NCBI GenBank assembly: GCA_028293055.1
Contig: JAQGLD010000075.1
Location: forward strand, 1 to 13,127
DNA: 13,127 bases
Origin: Alphaproteobacteria bacterium
GTDB lineage: Bacteria; Pseudomonadota; Alphaproteobacteria; Sphingomonadales; Sphingomonadaceae
Direction: 5' to 3'
Each line of letters opens with the position of its first letter. Position 1 is the first letter of the stretch. The notes beneath the pieces were generated by a model, which saw only the letters and a program-made list of their open reading frames with translations, ran no database searches and was not told the origin of the DNA. Below, piece after piece: positions 1 through 6,922 of this stretch. Position numbers and translations under genes: made by a program.

Positions 1-264
1 GTGGATGCGTCCGCGGACCGAGACGAGCATGCCCTTGGTCGCGTGCTGCTCGATGATCCGGCCGAGGCCGTTGAAGCAGGTCACGCGATGCCATTCGGTG
101 TCCTTGGCGGTGAACCCGCTCGCATCCTTGTAGGTCTTGCCCTCGCTGTCGCGCTTGGGCCGGCTGGTGCCGACGCTGATCGTGGTGACATCGGTTCCGC
201 CGGAAGTGGAGCGGGATTCGGGGTCGGCTCCGAGATTGCCGACGAGAAGAACCAGGTTGGTCAT
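1..264 (-). CDS. ssb: Single-stranded DNA-binding protein, N-terminal part (cut by window edge)
   Basis: The minus strand reads 88 codons from an ATG at 264 to the window edge with no stop. The protein starts MTNLVLLVGNLGADPES and continues with TEWHRVTCFNGLGRIIEQ and then GMLVSVRGRIH, which is the OB-fold pattern of bacterial SSB (opening LVGNLGxDPE, central EWHRV, then the G-R-I strand). SSB coats single-stranded DNA during replication, repair and conjugative transfer. A good ribosome binding site (AGGAGA, 271-276) lies 6 bases before the ATG. The N-terminus differs from the usual chromosomal alphaproteobacterial form, which starts near MAGSVNKVILVGNLG, so I infer a plasmid- or ICE-borne paralogue. 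The acidic C-terminal tail is outside the window. The long plus-strand frame over the same bases is a shadow. Confidence 0.93.
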   Translation of the reverse strand, partial: MTNLVLLVGNLGADPESRSTSGGTDVTTISVGTSRPKRDSEGKTYKDASGFTAKDTEWHRVTCFNGLGRIIEQHATKGMLVSVRGRIH

Positions 265-801
265 GTTGCATCTCCTGCTGTCGTCGCCGGGACCGTCCCG
301 ATCGACAGCCCCACGCAGGGCGAGGCAAAGCGGAAGCCGCACTGCAGGCCGGCACGGCCGCAGGGGAACCCCGGACCAAGGCAGGCGCGGGCAGCCCGGA
401 GGGCAACACGGGCCGCAGGTCCGCGGGTTGCGGCGCTTCGCGGACGAGCCAGAAGGGGCTGAGAGAAGGCGATGGGATGGTCCGGCCAAGCGCTATGAGA
501 CGCGCTGAAAATGCATTCGAATTCGGCAGTTCAAGCACTTCCCCACCCGGTGTTACGGTTCGGCGAGGTAATCGCGCGTGATGCGCGCTTGTTCGCATTC
601 GGCGGCAGTGGTCGTTCAGACCACGGGTATTTGGCGCCGCCGCCGAGCAGTGATCGAGCACGGCGCTTCGCGTTCGGGTCCCCACGGCACCTCAATGTGG
701 CGGTGGGAATGACCGGGAGTGGCCGGTAGCTGACGGTCCGCTTCAGGTCCCAAAGCATTCGACGCAGGGCTCCGATCAGCACGTGCAGACCGGCGCCGCC
801 G
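265..801. other. Gene-poor stretch between ssb and the Nudix gene
   Basis: No convincing gene was found in these 537 bases. The open frames here (for example 531-827 minus and 511-729 plus) have low-complexity, Arg- and Pro-rich products, no recognisable domain and no good ribosome binding site. The first bases after 264 carry the ssb ribosome binding site. The ssb promoter should lie within the first 200 or so bases, but I cannot place it. Around 690-760 the text resembles intergenic repeat sequence I associate with sphingomonads, but this is only recollection. Confidence 0.5.
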
Positions 802-1236
802 TTACGGGTCGAGGTTGGCGTTTCCACGAGGCGGCATCAGGCGGGCGATCGGAAGGACGTGCTCTCGTGTGAACGGCGCCAGGTGCAGCTCCTCGGCTGC
901 GTCCGGCCATATCCAGATCGCCTCGTCCAGCTCCGCACGAGGTGTAAAGTCGGCTGCCTCGCCCTCGATGCGAAACAGATGCGCCTCGAGAAGGTGACCC
1001 GGCTCGTTGGCCGCCTCCGCTGAAAACACTCCCAAGAACTCAGCCTCGGTTCGGGTGGGCCGGTATGCCAACTCCTCTTCGAGTTCGCGCACGAGCGCTT
1101 CGAGAGGTGTTTCGCCCGGCTCGATCTTTCCGCCAGCTTGCATGAACGCGAAGGTGCCGCGCTTGCGCACCAGGAGCAGCCGGCCGTCTCCGTCCCGAAT
1201 GAGGGCTGCGGCTATGATGATGCGTCGTTGCATCAT
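802..1236 (-). CDS. Nudix (MutT-type) hydrolase
   Basis: This is a 144-residue protein, the normal length for a single-domain Nudix hydrolase. Such enzymes cleave nucleoside diphosphates linked to another moiety, such as oxidised NTPs or nucleotide sugars. The Nudix box GX5EX7REUXEEXGU is present: G36, E42, then R50-E51-L52-E53-E54-E55. The usual glycine after the EEx triplet is Ala57. The metal-binding glutamates are intact, so the protein should be active; the substrate is unknown. The ATG at 1236 overlaps the stop of the upstream MFS gene as ATGA (1236-1233), which indicates translational coupling and one transcript. The coupling suggests a shared task, perhaps detoxification plus export, but that is inference. 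Confidence 0.9.
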   Translation of the reverse strand: MMQRRIIIAAALIRDGDGRLLLVRKRGTFAFMQAGGKIEPGETPLEALVRELEEELAYRPTRTEAEFLGVFSAEAANEPGHLLEAHLFRIEGEAADFTPRAELDEAIWIWPDAAEELHLAPFTREHVLPIARLMPPRGNANLDP

Positions 1237-2432
1237 CCTCTATGCTCGAATGCACGGATGTCCTTTTGAAGGCAGAGCGCCCCGACACAGGCCATCACGC
1301 TCACGGCGCTGATGAGCAAAGTCGTGCTCTCACCTAGCAGCCCGAGCGCCGGGCCCGCTATCACATAGCCCATCGGCGTGAGGCCCATGTCCGCGAGCTG
1401 CACCACCGCCATCGTGCGCGAAAGCAGGGCAGGAGGGACTTCGCGCTGGATGGCCGTAATCGTCAGAACGCTCAGCAACGCCGCGCCCGTTCCGAAAAGC
1501 ACGCCACCGACGAGGATCGCCGGCAGCGGGGCACGGGCTGCAAGTGCGAGGATTGGCGCGACGAGCAGAAAAGAGGCGAACTCTACTCCGAGAAGCGTCT
1601 TTCGGGGCTGCCACCGGATGCACGCGGCCGAGCCTGCGACGGCGCCGACGCCGATCGCGGTCAGGAGCGATCCCCACATTCCGGCACCGCCGGCAGCGTG
1701 GGAAAAGATGACAGGGGCGATAACTTTGAACGGCGCGATCGCGAGCATGTTCAGCACCGCGAACTGAGCAACGACGAGCAGCAGCCATCTCGTATCGCGG
1801 ATCGACCTCACTGCGTCGGAGAGGTCTTTGCTGATGGACTGGCGCTCGGATCTGCCCCCAGAGGACGAGCTCGGCAAGCGGATCGCGACAAGGCATGCCG
1901 CGCTTGCTGCGTAGGTGACGGCGTCCAGCGCTATGCCCCATTCGGGGCCCGCCCCAATGACGACCAGAGCTCCGATCGCCGGGCCGACGACCATCGCAAG
2001 CGCATTGGCCGTTCTCAGCACGCCGTTCGTCCGCGCAAGCTGTTCGCGTGAGACGATCTCAGTGATGAAGCCCCCGCTGGCGGGCTGGAAGAATGCGTTG
2101 CCGACTCCGATAAGGGCTGCGGCCGCCATGAAGGACAAGATCGAAACATGCCCGAGGACCAAGCCCGTGGCGAGAAGCGCCTGGATAGCCGCACGCAGGA
2201 AATCAGCGGCGATCATGACTGCGCGACGGGACCCGCGATCCCCGACTATGCCGCCAAGCAGGAGGAGCAGGATCGTAGGAATGGATTGAGCAGCAAGAAT
2301 CAGGCCGAGTGCGTCGGGACCGAAGCCCCGGTCAAGGACGGCGAAGCTGAGCGCGACAGGCACAATCGCGGTGCCCACGTAGGAGAGCGTGGCCCCTGTG
2401 ACAAAGAGGCGTGCATGCCGATGAGGACCCAT
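1233..2432 (-). CDS. MFS transporter, MFS_3 / EntS-MefA-like exporter
   Basis: This is a 399-residue, strongly hydrophobic inner-membrane protein with about 12 predicted membrane segments. Motif A of the major facilitator family is seen as GGIVGDRGSRR (residues 60-70) between segments 2 and 3. The text FFQPASGGFITEIVSREQLARTN (about residues 114-136) and the later IQREVPPALLSRTMAV (about residues 327-342) resemble the branch containing the enterobactin exporter EntS and macrolide efflux proteins. Export of a small molecule or drug is therefore likely, but the substrate is unknown. The ATG at 2432 has a G-rich weak Shine-Dalgarno just upstream (2436-2441). The gene is divergent from the DUF2975 gene across 76 bases and coupled to the Nudix gene by a 4-base overlap. 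Confidence 0.9.
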   Translation of the reverse strand: MGPHRHARLFVTGATLSYVGTAIVPVALSFAVLDRGFGPDALGLILAAQSIPTILLLLLGGIVGDRGSRRAVMIAADFLRAAIQALLATGLVLGHVSILSFMAAAALIGVGNAFFQPASGGFITEIVSREQLARTNGVLRTANALAMVVGPAIGALVVIGAGPEWGIALDAVTYAASAACLVAIRLPSSSSGGRSERQSISKDLSDAVRSIRDTRWLLLVVAQFAVLNMLAIAPFKVIAPVIFSHAAGGAGMWGSLLTAIGVGAVAGSAACIRWQPRKTLLGVEFASFLLVAPILALAARAPLPAILVGGVLFGTGAALLSVLTITAIQREVPPALLSRTMAVVQLADMGLTPMGYVIAGPALGLLGESTTLLISAVSVMACVGALCLQKDIRAFEHRG

Positions 2433-2508
2433 CGCTCCCCCGTTGGATTATCTTGAGCATAGATTTATCATCGTAAAACATATATGCAATCCATAATGGG
2501 AGGAGCGA
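2433..2508. promoter_or_regulatory. Divergent AT-rich promoter region (MFS/Nudix versus DUF2975/Xre)
   Basis: The 76 bases between two outward-facing starts are much richer in A and T (2445-2495) than the surroundings. They contain TTTA-N6-TAAA (about 2465-2478), a TTGAGC that could serve as a -35 box (2453-2458) and TATATG (2481-2486). The plus-strand gene has a strong ribosome binding site, GGGAGGA at 2498-2504, 4 bases from its ATG. Both operons must start here, and the Xre-type protein encoded downstream is the obvious candidate regulator. I cannot fix either transcription start. Confidence 0.6.
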
Positions 2509-3168
2509 ATGAGCGTCGTGGAGCTTGCAACGTACAAGTTGCTCCGTCCTCTGCCGCCAGCGCAGGACGAGGTTTCTGCAACAGCGAGGGCCCGGGAGCG
2601 GCTCGGCCGATACGGAGGTGCCTTGATGGTCGGGGTCGCCACCGCGCTCGCCCTTTGGACCCTGCTGCAGCTCGCCTGCGTCCTTGCGCTGTTCGGCTAT
2701 GCCGGTCCCGTCGCGGAGGCCGGGATTATTGACGGCTCCCTGGCATTCCGGTTTTGGGGAGCGGTCGACTACGTCAATCCGGCGCATGCCCACATGGCGC
2801 ACTTTCGACCGGAAATTTTCCCCCCGGCGAAAGCCGTTGCATTTTCCGGTGTGTTGATTCTGGCATCCGCTCCTTTGGTCATCGCCATGGGCTATCTAAT
2901 CAGGCTTCTGGAGAGCTACAGGCGGCAACAGATTTTCGCCCAGGGAAACGCACGAGATACGCAAATGCTGGCGGTCTCGACCGTAGCCACGGGGACGTCG
3001 CCATTCTTTCTCGCGCCCATTGCGCACCTCATCGGCATGTTGAAACCCGTGACGGGCGTCAGCGGCGCGATGATCGGCGTGACGCTCATCGGCTGCCTTC
3101 TGCTCGTCGTCTCACTTGTAATGGATATCGGCGTGCAGCTGCAGCGTGAGCAGGAATCCTTCCTCTGA
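2509..3168 (+). CDS. DUF2975 family membrane protein (YoaS-like)
   Basis: This is a 219-residue integral membrane protein with four hydrophobic segments, near residues 38-63, 108-134, 153-176 and 186-207. The stretch LLESYRRQQIFAQGNARDT (133-151), after the second segment, matches the DUF2975 pattern of a YxxGxIFS-like loop, and the Q-R-E-Q-E tail is also typical. The molecular function of DUF2975 is unknown. The family is very often encoded directly before a small Xre-type HTH protein, as in the Bacillus YoaS/YozG pair, and that arrangement is seen here with a TGATG stop-start overlap. The protein may sense a membrane state and control the partner regulator, but this is inference. The start at 2509 is fixed by the strong GGGAGGA ribosome binding site. 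Confidence 0.88.
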   Translation: MSVVELATYKLLRPLPPAQDEVSATARARERLGRYGGALMVGVATALALWTLLQLACVLALFGYAGPVAEAGIIDGSLAFRFWGAVDYVNPAHAHMAHFRPEIFPPAKAVAFSGVLILASAPLVIAMGYLIRLLESYRRQQIFAQGNARDTQMLAVSTVATGTSPFFLAPIAHLIGMLKPVTGVSGAMIGVTLIGCLLLVVSLVMDIGVQLQREQESFL

Positions 3169-3407
3169 TGCCCATCGTCCTGAGGCTCGACGTCATGCTG
3201 GCGCGCCGGAAGGTGAAGTCTATTGAGCTGGCGCGACACATCGGCATAAGCGAAACGAACCTTTCGGCCATCAAGTCCGGGAAGGTCCGGGGCGTCCGCT
3301 TTTCGACCCTTGAGGCCATCTGCCATTACCTAGATTGTCAGCCTGGCGATATCCTCGAGTATGTTCCCGAGGAGACCGACAAGGGCACTTTTCTGGAAGC
3401 TGGTTAG
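3168..3407 (+). CDS. Small Xre-family transcriptional regulator (YozG-like)
   Basis: This 79-residue protein consists almost only of a Cro/C1-type helix-turn-helix. The HTH covers about residues 19-39 (ELARHIGISETNLSAIKSG), followed by FSTLEAICHYLDCQPGDILEY, which is characteristic of the YozG-type regulators that accompany DUF2975 proteins. Its ATG shares one base with the DUF2975 stop (TGATG, 3166-3170), so translation is very likely coupled. It probably binds the AT-rich region at 2433-2508 and controls its own operon, and perhaps also the divergent MFS/Nudix operon. No effector domain is present, so any signal must come from the partner or from protein level. The stop is followed by an A-run, with no clear terminator hairpin. 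Confidence 0.9.
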   Translation: MPIVLRLDVMLARRKVKSIELARHIGISETNLSAIKSGKVRGVRFSTLEAICHYLDCQPGDILEYVPEETDKGTFLEAG

Positions 3408-3602
3408 AAAAAAACGCACTCTCGGCAGCGTGTGATGCAAGTGCGCCGGAGTCCGCTCCTCCGACCTGGGTCGAATGCGGACCGCTCGCTGCGGCGACCG
3501 GCGCATGTCCGCTTCTGAGAAAGCGATTAGCGGGCTTCAGCGTCCGCAACTGGCGCGCTGTCGCCCGTCGGCTCCCTGCGAGAACAAGGAGCCGGGTGAG
3601 CT

Positions 3603-3677
3603 CAGATTTCTGTACCCTCTGCAAGGGTGAGCGCACCCTTCCAGGTTACCGGACCCCAGCATTTGCGCAGAAATCTG
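3603..3677. repeat. 10-base perfect inverted repeat flanking an inner hairpin
   Basis: CAGATTTCTG (3603-3612) and its exact reverse complement CAGAAATCTG (3668-3677) are 55 bases apart. Between them lies AAGGGTG-AGCG-CACCCTT (3623-3640), a 7-base stem with a 4-base loop. The overlapping ACCCT-CTGCA-AGGGT (3614-3628) could form an alternative stem. Such nested palindromes fit either a mobile-element end or a small non-autonomous element. No T-tract follows, so it is not a typical intrinsic terminator. Confidence 0.5.
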
Positions 3678-3686
3678 CCGCTCCGG

Positions 3687-3723
3687 TGTAAACTGGCGTT
3701 ATTTTGCACCCTTTTGGGGCAAA
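3687..3723. repeat. Possible IS21-like element end (relic)
   Basis: TGTAAACTGGCGTTATTTTG followed by CACCC and TTTTGGGGCAAA reads like the terminal sequence of IS21-family elements as I remember it. The segment can fold as TTTGC-a-CCC-TTTT-GGG-GCAAA (3703-3723). No istA or istB gene is present, so at most a solitary end remains. The assignment rests on memory and not on a comparison. Confidence 0.25.
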
Positions 3724-3727
3724 GGGG

Positions 3728-4019
3728 TCAGCACACCTGCGTAAGCCCGAGCCACTGCCCCTGCAGGTACCGTTGGCGCACACTTGACCTGGCGAGTGCC
3801 GCCATCGTCGGCCAGGCGACCGTGGCTCGGTTGGAGGAGATCTCGTCCGCCTCCAGGGCGTCGCGCGGCCGGACCCAGGCACCGACCTGTTCGCCAAAGC
3901 GCTCGCAGTTGATGCTGAACACTGCCACGTCCGCGACCGCAGGGTGGGTCGCGAGAAAGGCCTCGACCTCGGCGGGTATATGTTCCCCCGCCTCGGATGA
4001 TCATGCCGTGCGAAAATAC
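3728..4019 (-). pseudogene. Frameshifted C-terminal remnant of an AMP-forming acyl-CoA synthetase
   Basis: Read on the minus strand across three frames, this region gives MIIRGG (from 4004), then NIYP (3984-3973), then AEVEAFLATHPAVADVAVFS and CERFGEQVGAWVRPRD (from 3973). This is the C-terminal domain pattern of FadD/CaiC-type acyl-CoA ligases, DMIIRGGENIYPxEVExFL...HPxVxDVAV...GExVxAWV. One base is missing between GG and N, and one between NIYP and AEVE. The later catalytic-lysine part is degenerate: LARSSVRQRYLQ stands where LARYKVPRYLQ would be expected. The adenylate-forming N-terminal domain is absent. Intact enzymes activate carboxylic acids to CoA thioesters. The fragment starts right after doxX on the same strand, so a synthetase gene may once have ended that operon. 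Confidence 0.78.
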
Positions 4020-4041
4020 GCTGGCGCTCCCTTGCCAAGCC

Positions 4042-4524
4042 TTACGGGTTGCGAGCTCCCAGTGACCAGGCGCCAGGTCCGAAAACGGCAAGGTAAATCA
4101 TGCCTCCAAACATGACATAGTGGTGAAAGAAATCGTCAACCGAGACTTGCCACCCCTCCGGGCCGACGTTCCAGAATTGATGGAAGGCGGGGCCGAGCAC
4201 AAAAATCCACGCCGCCAGCGCCGCCGCCGCTTCGCGCGCTCGCCAGCCGGTGACGAGCATCAGGCCAGCCGCGACCTCGAACAAGGCGGCGAGCGGCATC
4301 AGCTCCGCCGCGAAGGGGACGCCGTGGGACCCTGCCCATTGGGCAGCGCCGTGCAGGCTGGTCAGTTTTTCGGCTCCCGAAAACAGGAACAGTGATGCCA
4401 TTCCAAGGCGCGCGACGAACAGAGCGGCGTTCTGGAGAGCGTTGAGGTGCCCCCCACCCAGGGACCCGACGGCGGGCGTAGAGGGCTCGATTAGGCCATG
4501 ACCGACCTTGGATACGGGCATCAT
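4042..4524 (-). CDS. DoxX family membrane protein
   Basis: This is a 160-residue inner-membrane protein. Hydrophobic segments lie near residues 33-50, 72-93, 99-116 and 133-149. The motif LFLFSGAEKL (45-54) and the tail HHYVMFGGMIYLAVFGPG (134-151), followed by AWSLG, are typical of DoxX/DoxD-like proteins, which are linked to quinone-dependent or redox functions in some organisms. The biochemical role here is unknown. The ATG at 4524 is chosen because AAGGAG (4531-4536) lies 6 bases upstream and because ATGA (4524-4521) overlaps the stop of the VOC gene. A longer in-frame start at 4605 would put 27 atypical residues before the domain. It is the last intact gene of the minus-strand operon, followed by the acyl-CoA synthetase remnant. 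Confidence 0.88.
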   Translation of the reverse strand: MMPVSKVGHGLIEPSTPAVGSLGGGHLNALQNAALFVARLGMASLFLFSGAEKLTSLHGAAQWAGSHGVPFAAELMPLAALFEVAAGLMLVTGWRAREAAAALAAWIFVLGPAFHQFWNVGPEGWQVSVDDFFHHYVMFGGMIYLAVFGPGAWSLGARNP

Positions 4525-5015
4525 CCGCTGCTCCTTCCGTTGACAGAATTGATTCGCCTCGCTGAGCGGGCAGCCCCGTCGCTCGCGTCCGGCTCCGGCG
4601 GACACTCGTCCGGGAATTCCTCGGGCTTCACATAGAAACCGAACAGGATGCCGTCTGGACCTTCCACGAAGGGAAGCTTCACTTCCACCAGCGCGGGCTG
4701 AACGCCTCCATGCGCAATCCCTCGCGAGTCCAGCCGATCCGCCATCGCACGAACCGCTGTTGCGTTGGGGAGGCCGAAGGCGAGCAGGGGAAAGCCGCGA
4801 CAGACCCGCGCGCGGATGGGGTCTTCGATCAACGCCAGCGCGGGTCCTCCTGCCGAGTGACGAAGGGCCCAGCCGGTGACCAAGCCTTCGGCCGTGAATG
4901 GAAATTCCCTTTCATAGCCGAGAAGCTCGGCGAACCATTGGGCCGCCGCCTCGAGCGAGGTCACCGGAATGCGGACGTGGTGCACACCGGACAGGAAGGC
5001 TGAAGCTCCAATCAT
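4521..5015 (-). CDS. VOC (glyoxalase/dioxygenase-fold) family protein
   Basis: This 164-residue protein has the vicinal-oxygen-chelate beta-alpha-beta-beta-beta pattern. The first module starts GVHHVRIPVTSLEAAAQWFA (10-29) with LLGYE, and the second is near 75-129, ending VEGPDGILFGFYVKP. Members include glyoxalases, extradiol dioxygenases, epimerases and metal-free binding proteins. The first-strand histidine (H12/H13) is present. The middle-strand histidine is replaced (FPLLAF, 75-80), and the usual glutamate after DPDGN-x-I/V is replaced by F-G-F (125-127). The protein may therefore not bind metal in the standard way. It overlaps by ATGA with both neighbours (stop of MFS at 5014-5012, start of doxX at 4524-4522), so the three genes are translationally coupled. 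Confidence 0.87.
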   Translation of the reverse strand: MIGASAFLSGVHHVRIPVTSLEAAAQWFAELLGYEREFPFTAEGLVTGWALRHSAGGPALALIEDPIRARVCRGFPLLAFGLPNATAVRAMADRLDSRGIAHGGVQPALVEVKLPFVEGPDGILFGFYVKPEEFPDECPPEPDASDGAARSARRINSVNGRSSG

Positions 5016-6280
5016 TCGGTCTCACCCATTCTTGCCGCTCTTGGCCGCGAGTCTTCCGGCGACCGCTTCCTGGCCAGGCTCACCCGGAGCACAGCGCCGA
5101 GCGCGACCGTGCCGCAGATCGCCGAATAGATGAGGAAGGCGCGGCCGAAGGAGCCGCCAAAGCGGACCAAAGCCACGAAAAGCGGCGGGTTGAGGAACTG
5201 GCCGAGGAACATCGCTGCGGTCCAGGAACCCGCCGCACGCCCCTTCAGTGCATCCGGCAGTCCTCCCACGGTGACGCACAAGAGAGTCGAGACGGCGCAG
5301 CCGGCCCCAAGGCCAGCGGCCAGCGCACCCGCGCACATTGTCGCAAAGGCCGGATCGAGGGCGATCGCTCCGAACCCGCCGGTCATGAGCAGATAGGCCG
5401 CCAAGAGTCGGTAACGGGCCGGAATCGCCAGCATGACGGTGTTCGCGATCGAGCCCAGCGCGACCCCGCCCGCACCGAAGGAGATCCCGAACCCTATCGT
5501 CGACGGGTTGATGATGCCGCGTTCGGCAAGGAGGAAGCTCATCTGGACGATCAAGGTATAGACGGTGATGCTGACGAAAAATGTGAGGGCGCAATTGATG
5601 GCGAGCGACCGCCGCCAACCTGGCTCTTCGGCTCCGACAGCGCGCGCGTCTCGCCGCACCCTGGTCCGATCAGGCTCATAGGTGAGCAGAAGCACCGGCA
5701 GCAGCAGCACGATGGCGATCGCGTAGGCGAAGAATGGGGCACGCCAGCTATGTTCGCCGGCGATTCCACCGACGAGCACGACCACGACGCCCATGACGTT
5801 GGTGGATGCGACCTGCACCGCGAGCCAGCGATCGCGCTGTACGCCGGTGAAATAGACGCTGAGCAATGTCGTGCTCGCAGTCATGACCGCCGCTTCGAAG
5901 AGCCCGACCACGAGCCGGGTCGCAACGATCGCGCGAAGCGAATCGAGGAGCAGCGGCACCATGCCGGCGATCCCGTAGCCGCTCATCCCGATGACGAGGA
6001 TCCGGCGCGCACCCGTGCGATCGGAAAGGTGACCGACGGGTACCGAGAACAGCGCGACGGCGAGCGCCGGGATGGTCGCGACGAAGCCGATCATCAGGTT
6101 GAGCATGGGTGCGCCGGCGAAATGGCGCGCCATCTGCGGAAGCACGGGCGCCAGCACGCCCGCCGCGACCACGGCAAGCCAGGTGACGCTGACCAGGACG
6201 AGGCCCTGAGCAAGGCCCGGCTTTCGTTCCTCGGCAGCTGGGGCGCCACCGGAGCCGATTGGAGCGGACGAATGGTCCAT
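5012..6280 (-). CDS. MFS transporter, 12 membrane segments
   Basis: This is a 422-residue inner-membrane transporter of the MFS_1 type. After a short polar N-terminus the first segment is LVLVSVTWLAVVAAGVLAPV (27-46). Motif A, GHLSDRTGARR (83-93), sits between segments 2 and 3, and a charged central loop around 205-226 (DRTRVRRDARAVGAEEPGWR) separates two six-helix halves. The ATG at 6280 has AGGAG 7 bases upstream. Placed between a TonB-dependent receptor and small cytosolic enzymes, it most likely imports the compound that the receptor brings across the outer membrane. Export of a product cannot be excluded. It is separated from the SnoaL gene by 65 bases and overlaps the VOC gene by 4. Confidence 0.9.
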   Translation of the reverse strand: MDHSSAPIGSGGAPAAEERKPGLAQGLVLVSVTWLAVVAAGVLAPVLPQMARHFAGAPMLNLMIGFVATIPALAVALFSVPVGHLSDRTGARRILVIGMSGYGIAGMVPLLLDSLRAIVATRLVVGLFEAAVMTASTTLLSVYFTGVQRDRWLAVQVASTNVMGVVVVLVGGIAGEHSWRAPFFAYAIAIVLLLPVLLLTYEPDRTRVRRDARAVGAEEPGWRRSLAINCALTFFVSITVYTLIVQMSFLLAERGIINPSTIGFGISFGAGGVALGSIANTVMLAIPARYRLLAAYLLMTGGFGAIALDPAFATMCAGALAAGLGAGCAVSTLLCVTVGGLPDALKGRAAGSWTAAMFLGQFLNPPLFVALVRFGGSFGRAFLIYSAICGTVALGAVLRVSLARKRSPEDSRPRAARMGETE

Positions 6281-6345
6281 AGCGGTCTCCTCGAAACGGT
6301 CTTTGGCCTTTCAGGCGGCTCACTCCGCGCGACGCGAAAGCGTTC

Positions 6346-6834
6346 TCAGCCCGGCGGCCGCTTGCGCGGCACCTTCACACCGTCCTGGCCGGGGAAGTTG
6401 GCTAGGACAGGCCCCGACCAATGACGTATCACGCGCTCCTGGAACAACCATTGCCCGTCGACCTTCACGGCGACGTCGTCATAATAGCCTGTAAACACCA
6501 GCAGACAGGGTTGGTCCGGCCGCGGCTCGATGTCGAAGCAGAATGCACGCACCCGGCAGCGCTCGGTGCTTCCCTCGATCAGCAGCTGCGAAGCATGGTG
6601 CTGACGGCCGGGGAAGCCGGGATGGGCGAAGAAATGCTCGGCCATTGACCGGATCTGGTCCAGACCCTCCCATTGGTCGACTTCGTCGAACACATCCTCG
6701 CAGAGGGTGGCATCCTTAGCGAAACAGCCGACGAAGCCTTCGACGTCGCCGGTGTCGAACGACCAGGCATAGCGCGCGACGAGCTCCTGGATCTGCACCT
6801 TGTCATCGGTCGAGGCGGGTACTTGGCTGGCCAT
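6346..6834 (-). CDS. SnoaL-like / NTF2-fold family protein
   Basis: This 162-residue protein has the SnoaL_4 pattern: QIQELVARYAWSFDTGDVEG (14-33) with FVGCFAKDATL, then the HH pair at 79-80, and VDGQWLFQERVIR (125-137). NTF2-fold proteins of this type include polyketide cyclases, ketosteroid isomerase, scytalone dehydratase and lignin-dimer gamma-formaldehyde lyases such as LdpA/LsdE, so an isomerase, dehydratase or lyase reaction is plausible. Y22, D27, D41 and H79/H80 are candidate active-site residues by analogy with the family. The start at 6834 has only a weak AAAGA-type ribosome binding site. It lies 88 bases after the receptor stop and is probably in the same transcript. Confidence 0.88.
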   Translation of the reverse strand: MASQVPASTDDKVQIQELVARYAWSFDTGDVEGFVGCFAKDATLCEDVFDEVDQWEGLDQIRSMAEHFFAHPGFPGRQHHASQLLIEGSTERCRVRAFCFDIEPRPDQPCLLVFTGYYDDVAVKVDGQWLFQERVIRHWSGPVLANFPGQDGVKVPRKRPPG

Positions 6835-6922
6835 TGGAAATCTTTCGGTCTGTTGGCTGCGCCGGGCGACGCCGCTGTGAAGGGTCGCCGGCCGGTGTGC
6901 ACCGACAGGCGTGATGGTCGAT

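Larger units (their letters stand above)
3408..3727. other. Gene-free scar region with inverted repeats
   Basis: No gene is supported in this stretch. It holds several exact inverted repeats: CGGCTCC/GGAGCCG (3569-3575 and 3588-3594), CAGATTTCTG/CAGAAATCTG (3603-3612 and 3668-3677), a hairpin AAGGGTG-AGCG-CACCCTT (3623-3640), and TTTGC...GCAAA (3703-3707 and 3719-3723). Together with the broken gene that follows, this looks like a rearrangement junction between the Xre operon and the catabolic operon. Confidence 0.55.

Noticed and set aside
1..462. Plus-strand open frame at the left edge
   Set aside because: It covers the SSB gene on the other strand; only the minus-strand product matches a known family.
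3505..3560. GTCCGCTTC shared with position 733 onwards, considered as a dispersed repeat
   Set aside because: Only about nine bases match exactly, which can occur by chance in GC-rich DNA. It would need a genome-wide count.
4898..6424. Long plus-strand open frame of 508 codons
   Set aside because: It is antisense to the MFS transporter and part of the VOC gene. Its product is rich in Arg, Asp, His and Gly with no domain, as expected for a shadow frame in GC-rich DNA.
6865..6889. GGCGAC/GTCGCC inverted repeat between the receptor and SnoaL genes, considered as a terminator
   Set aside because: The stem is only 6 bases with a long loop and no T-tract, so it does not support a terminator or an operon break.
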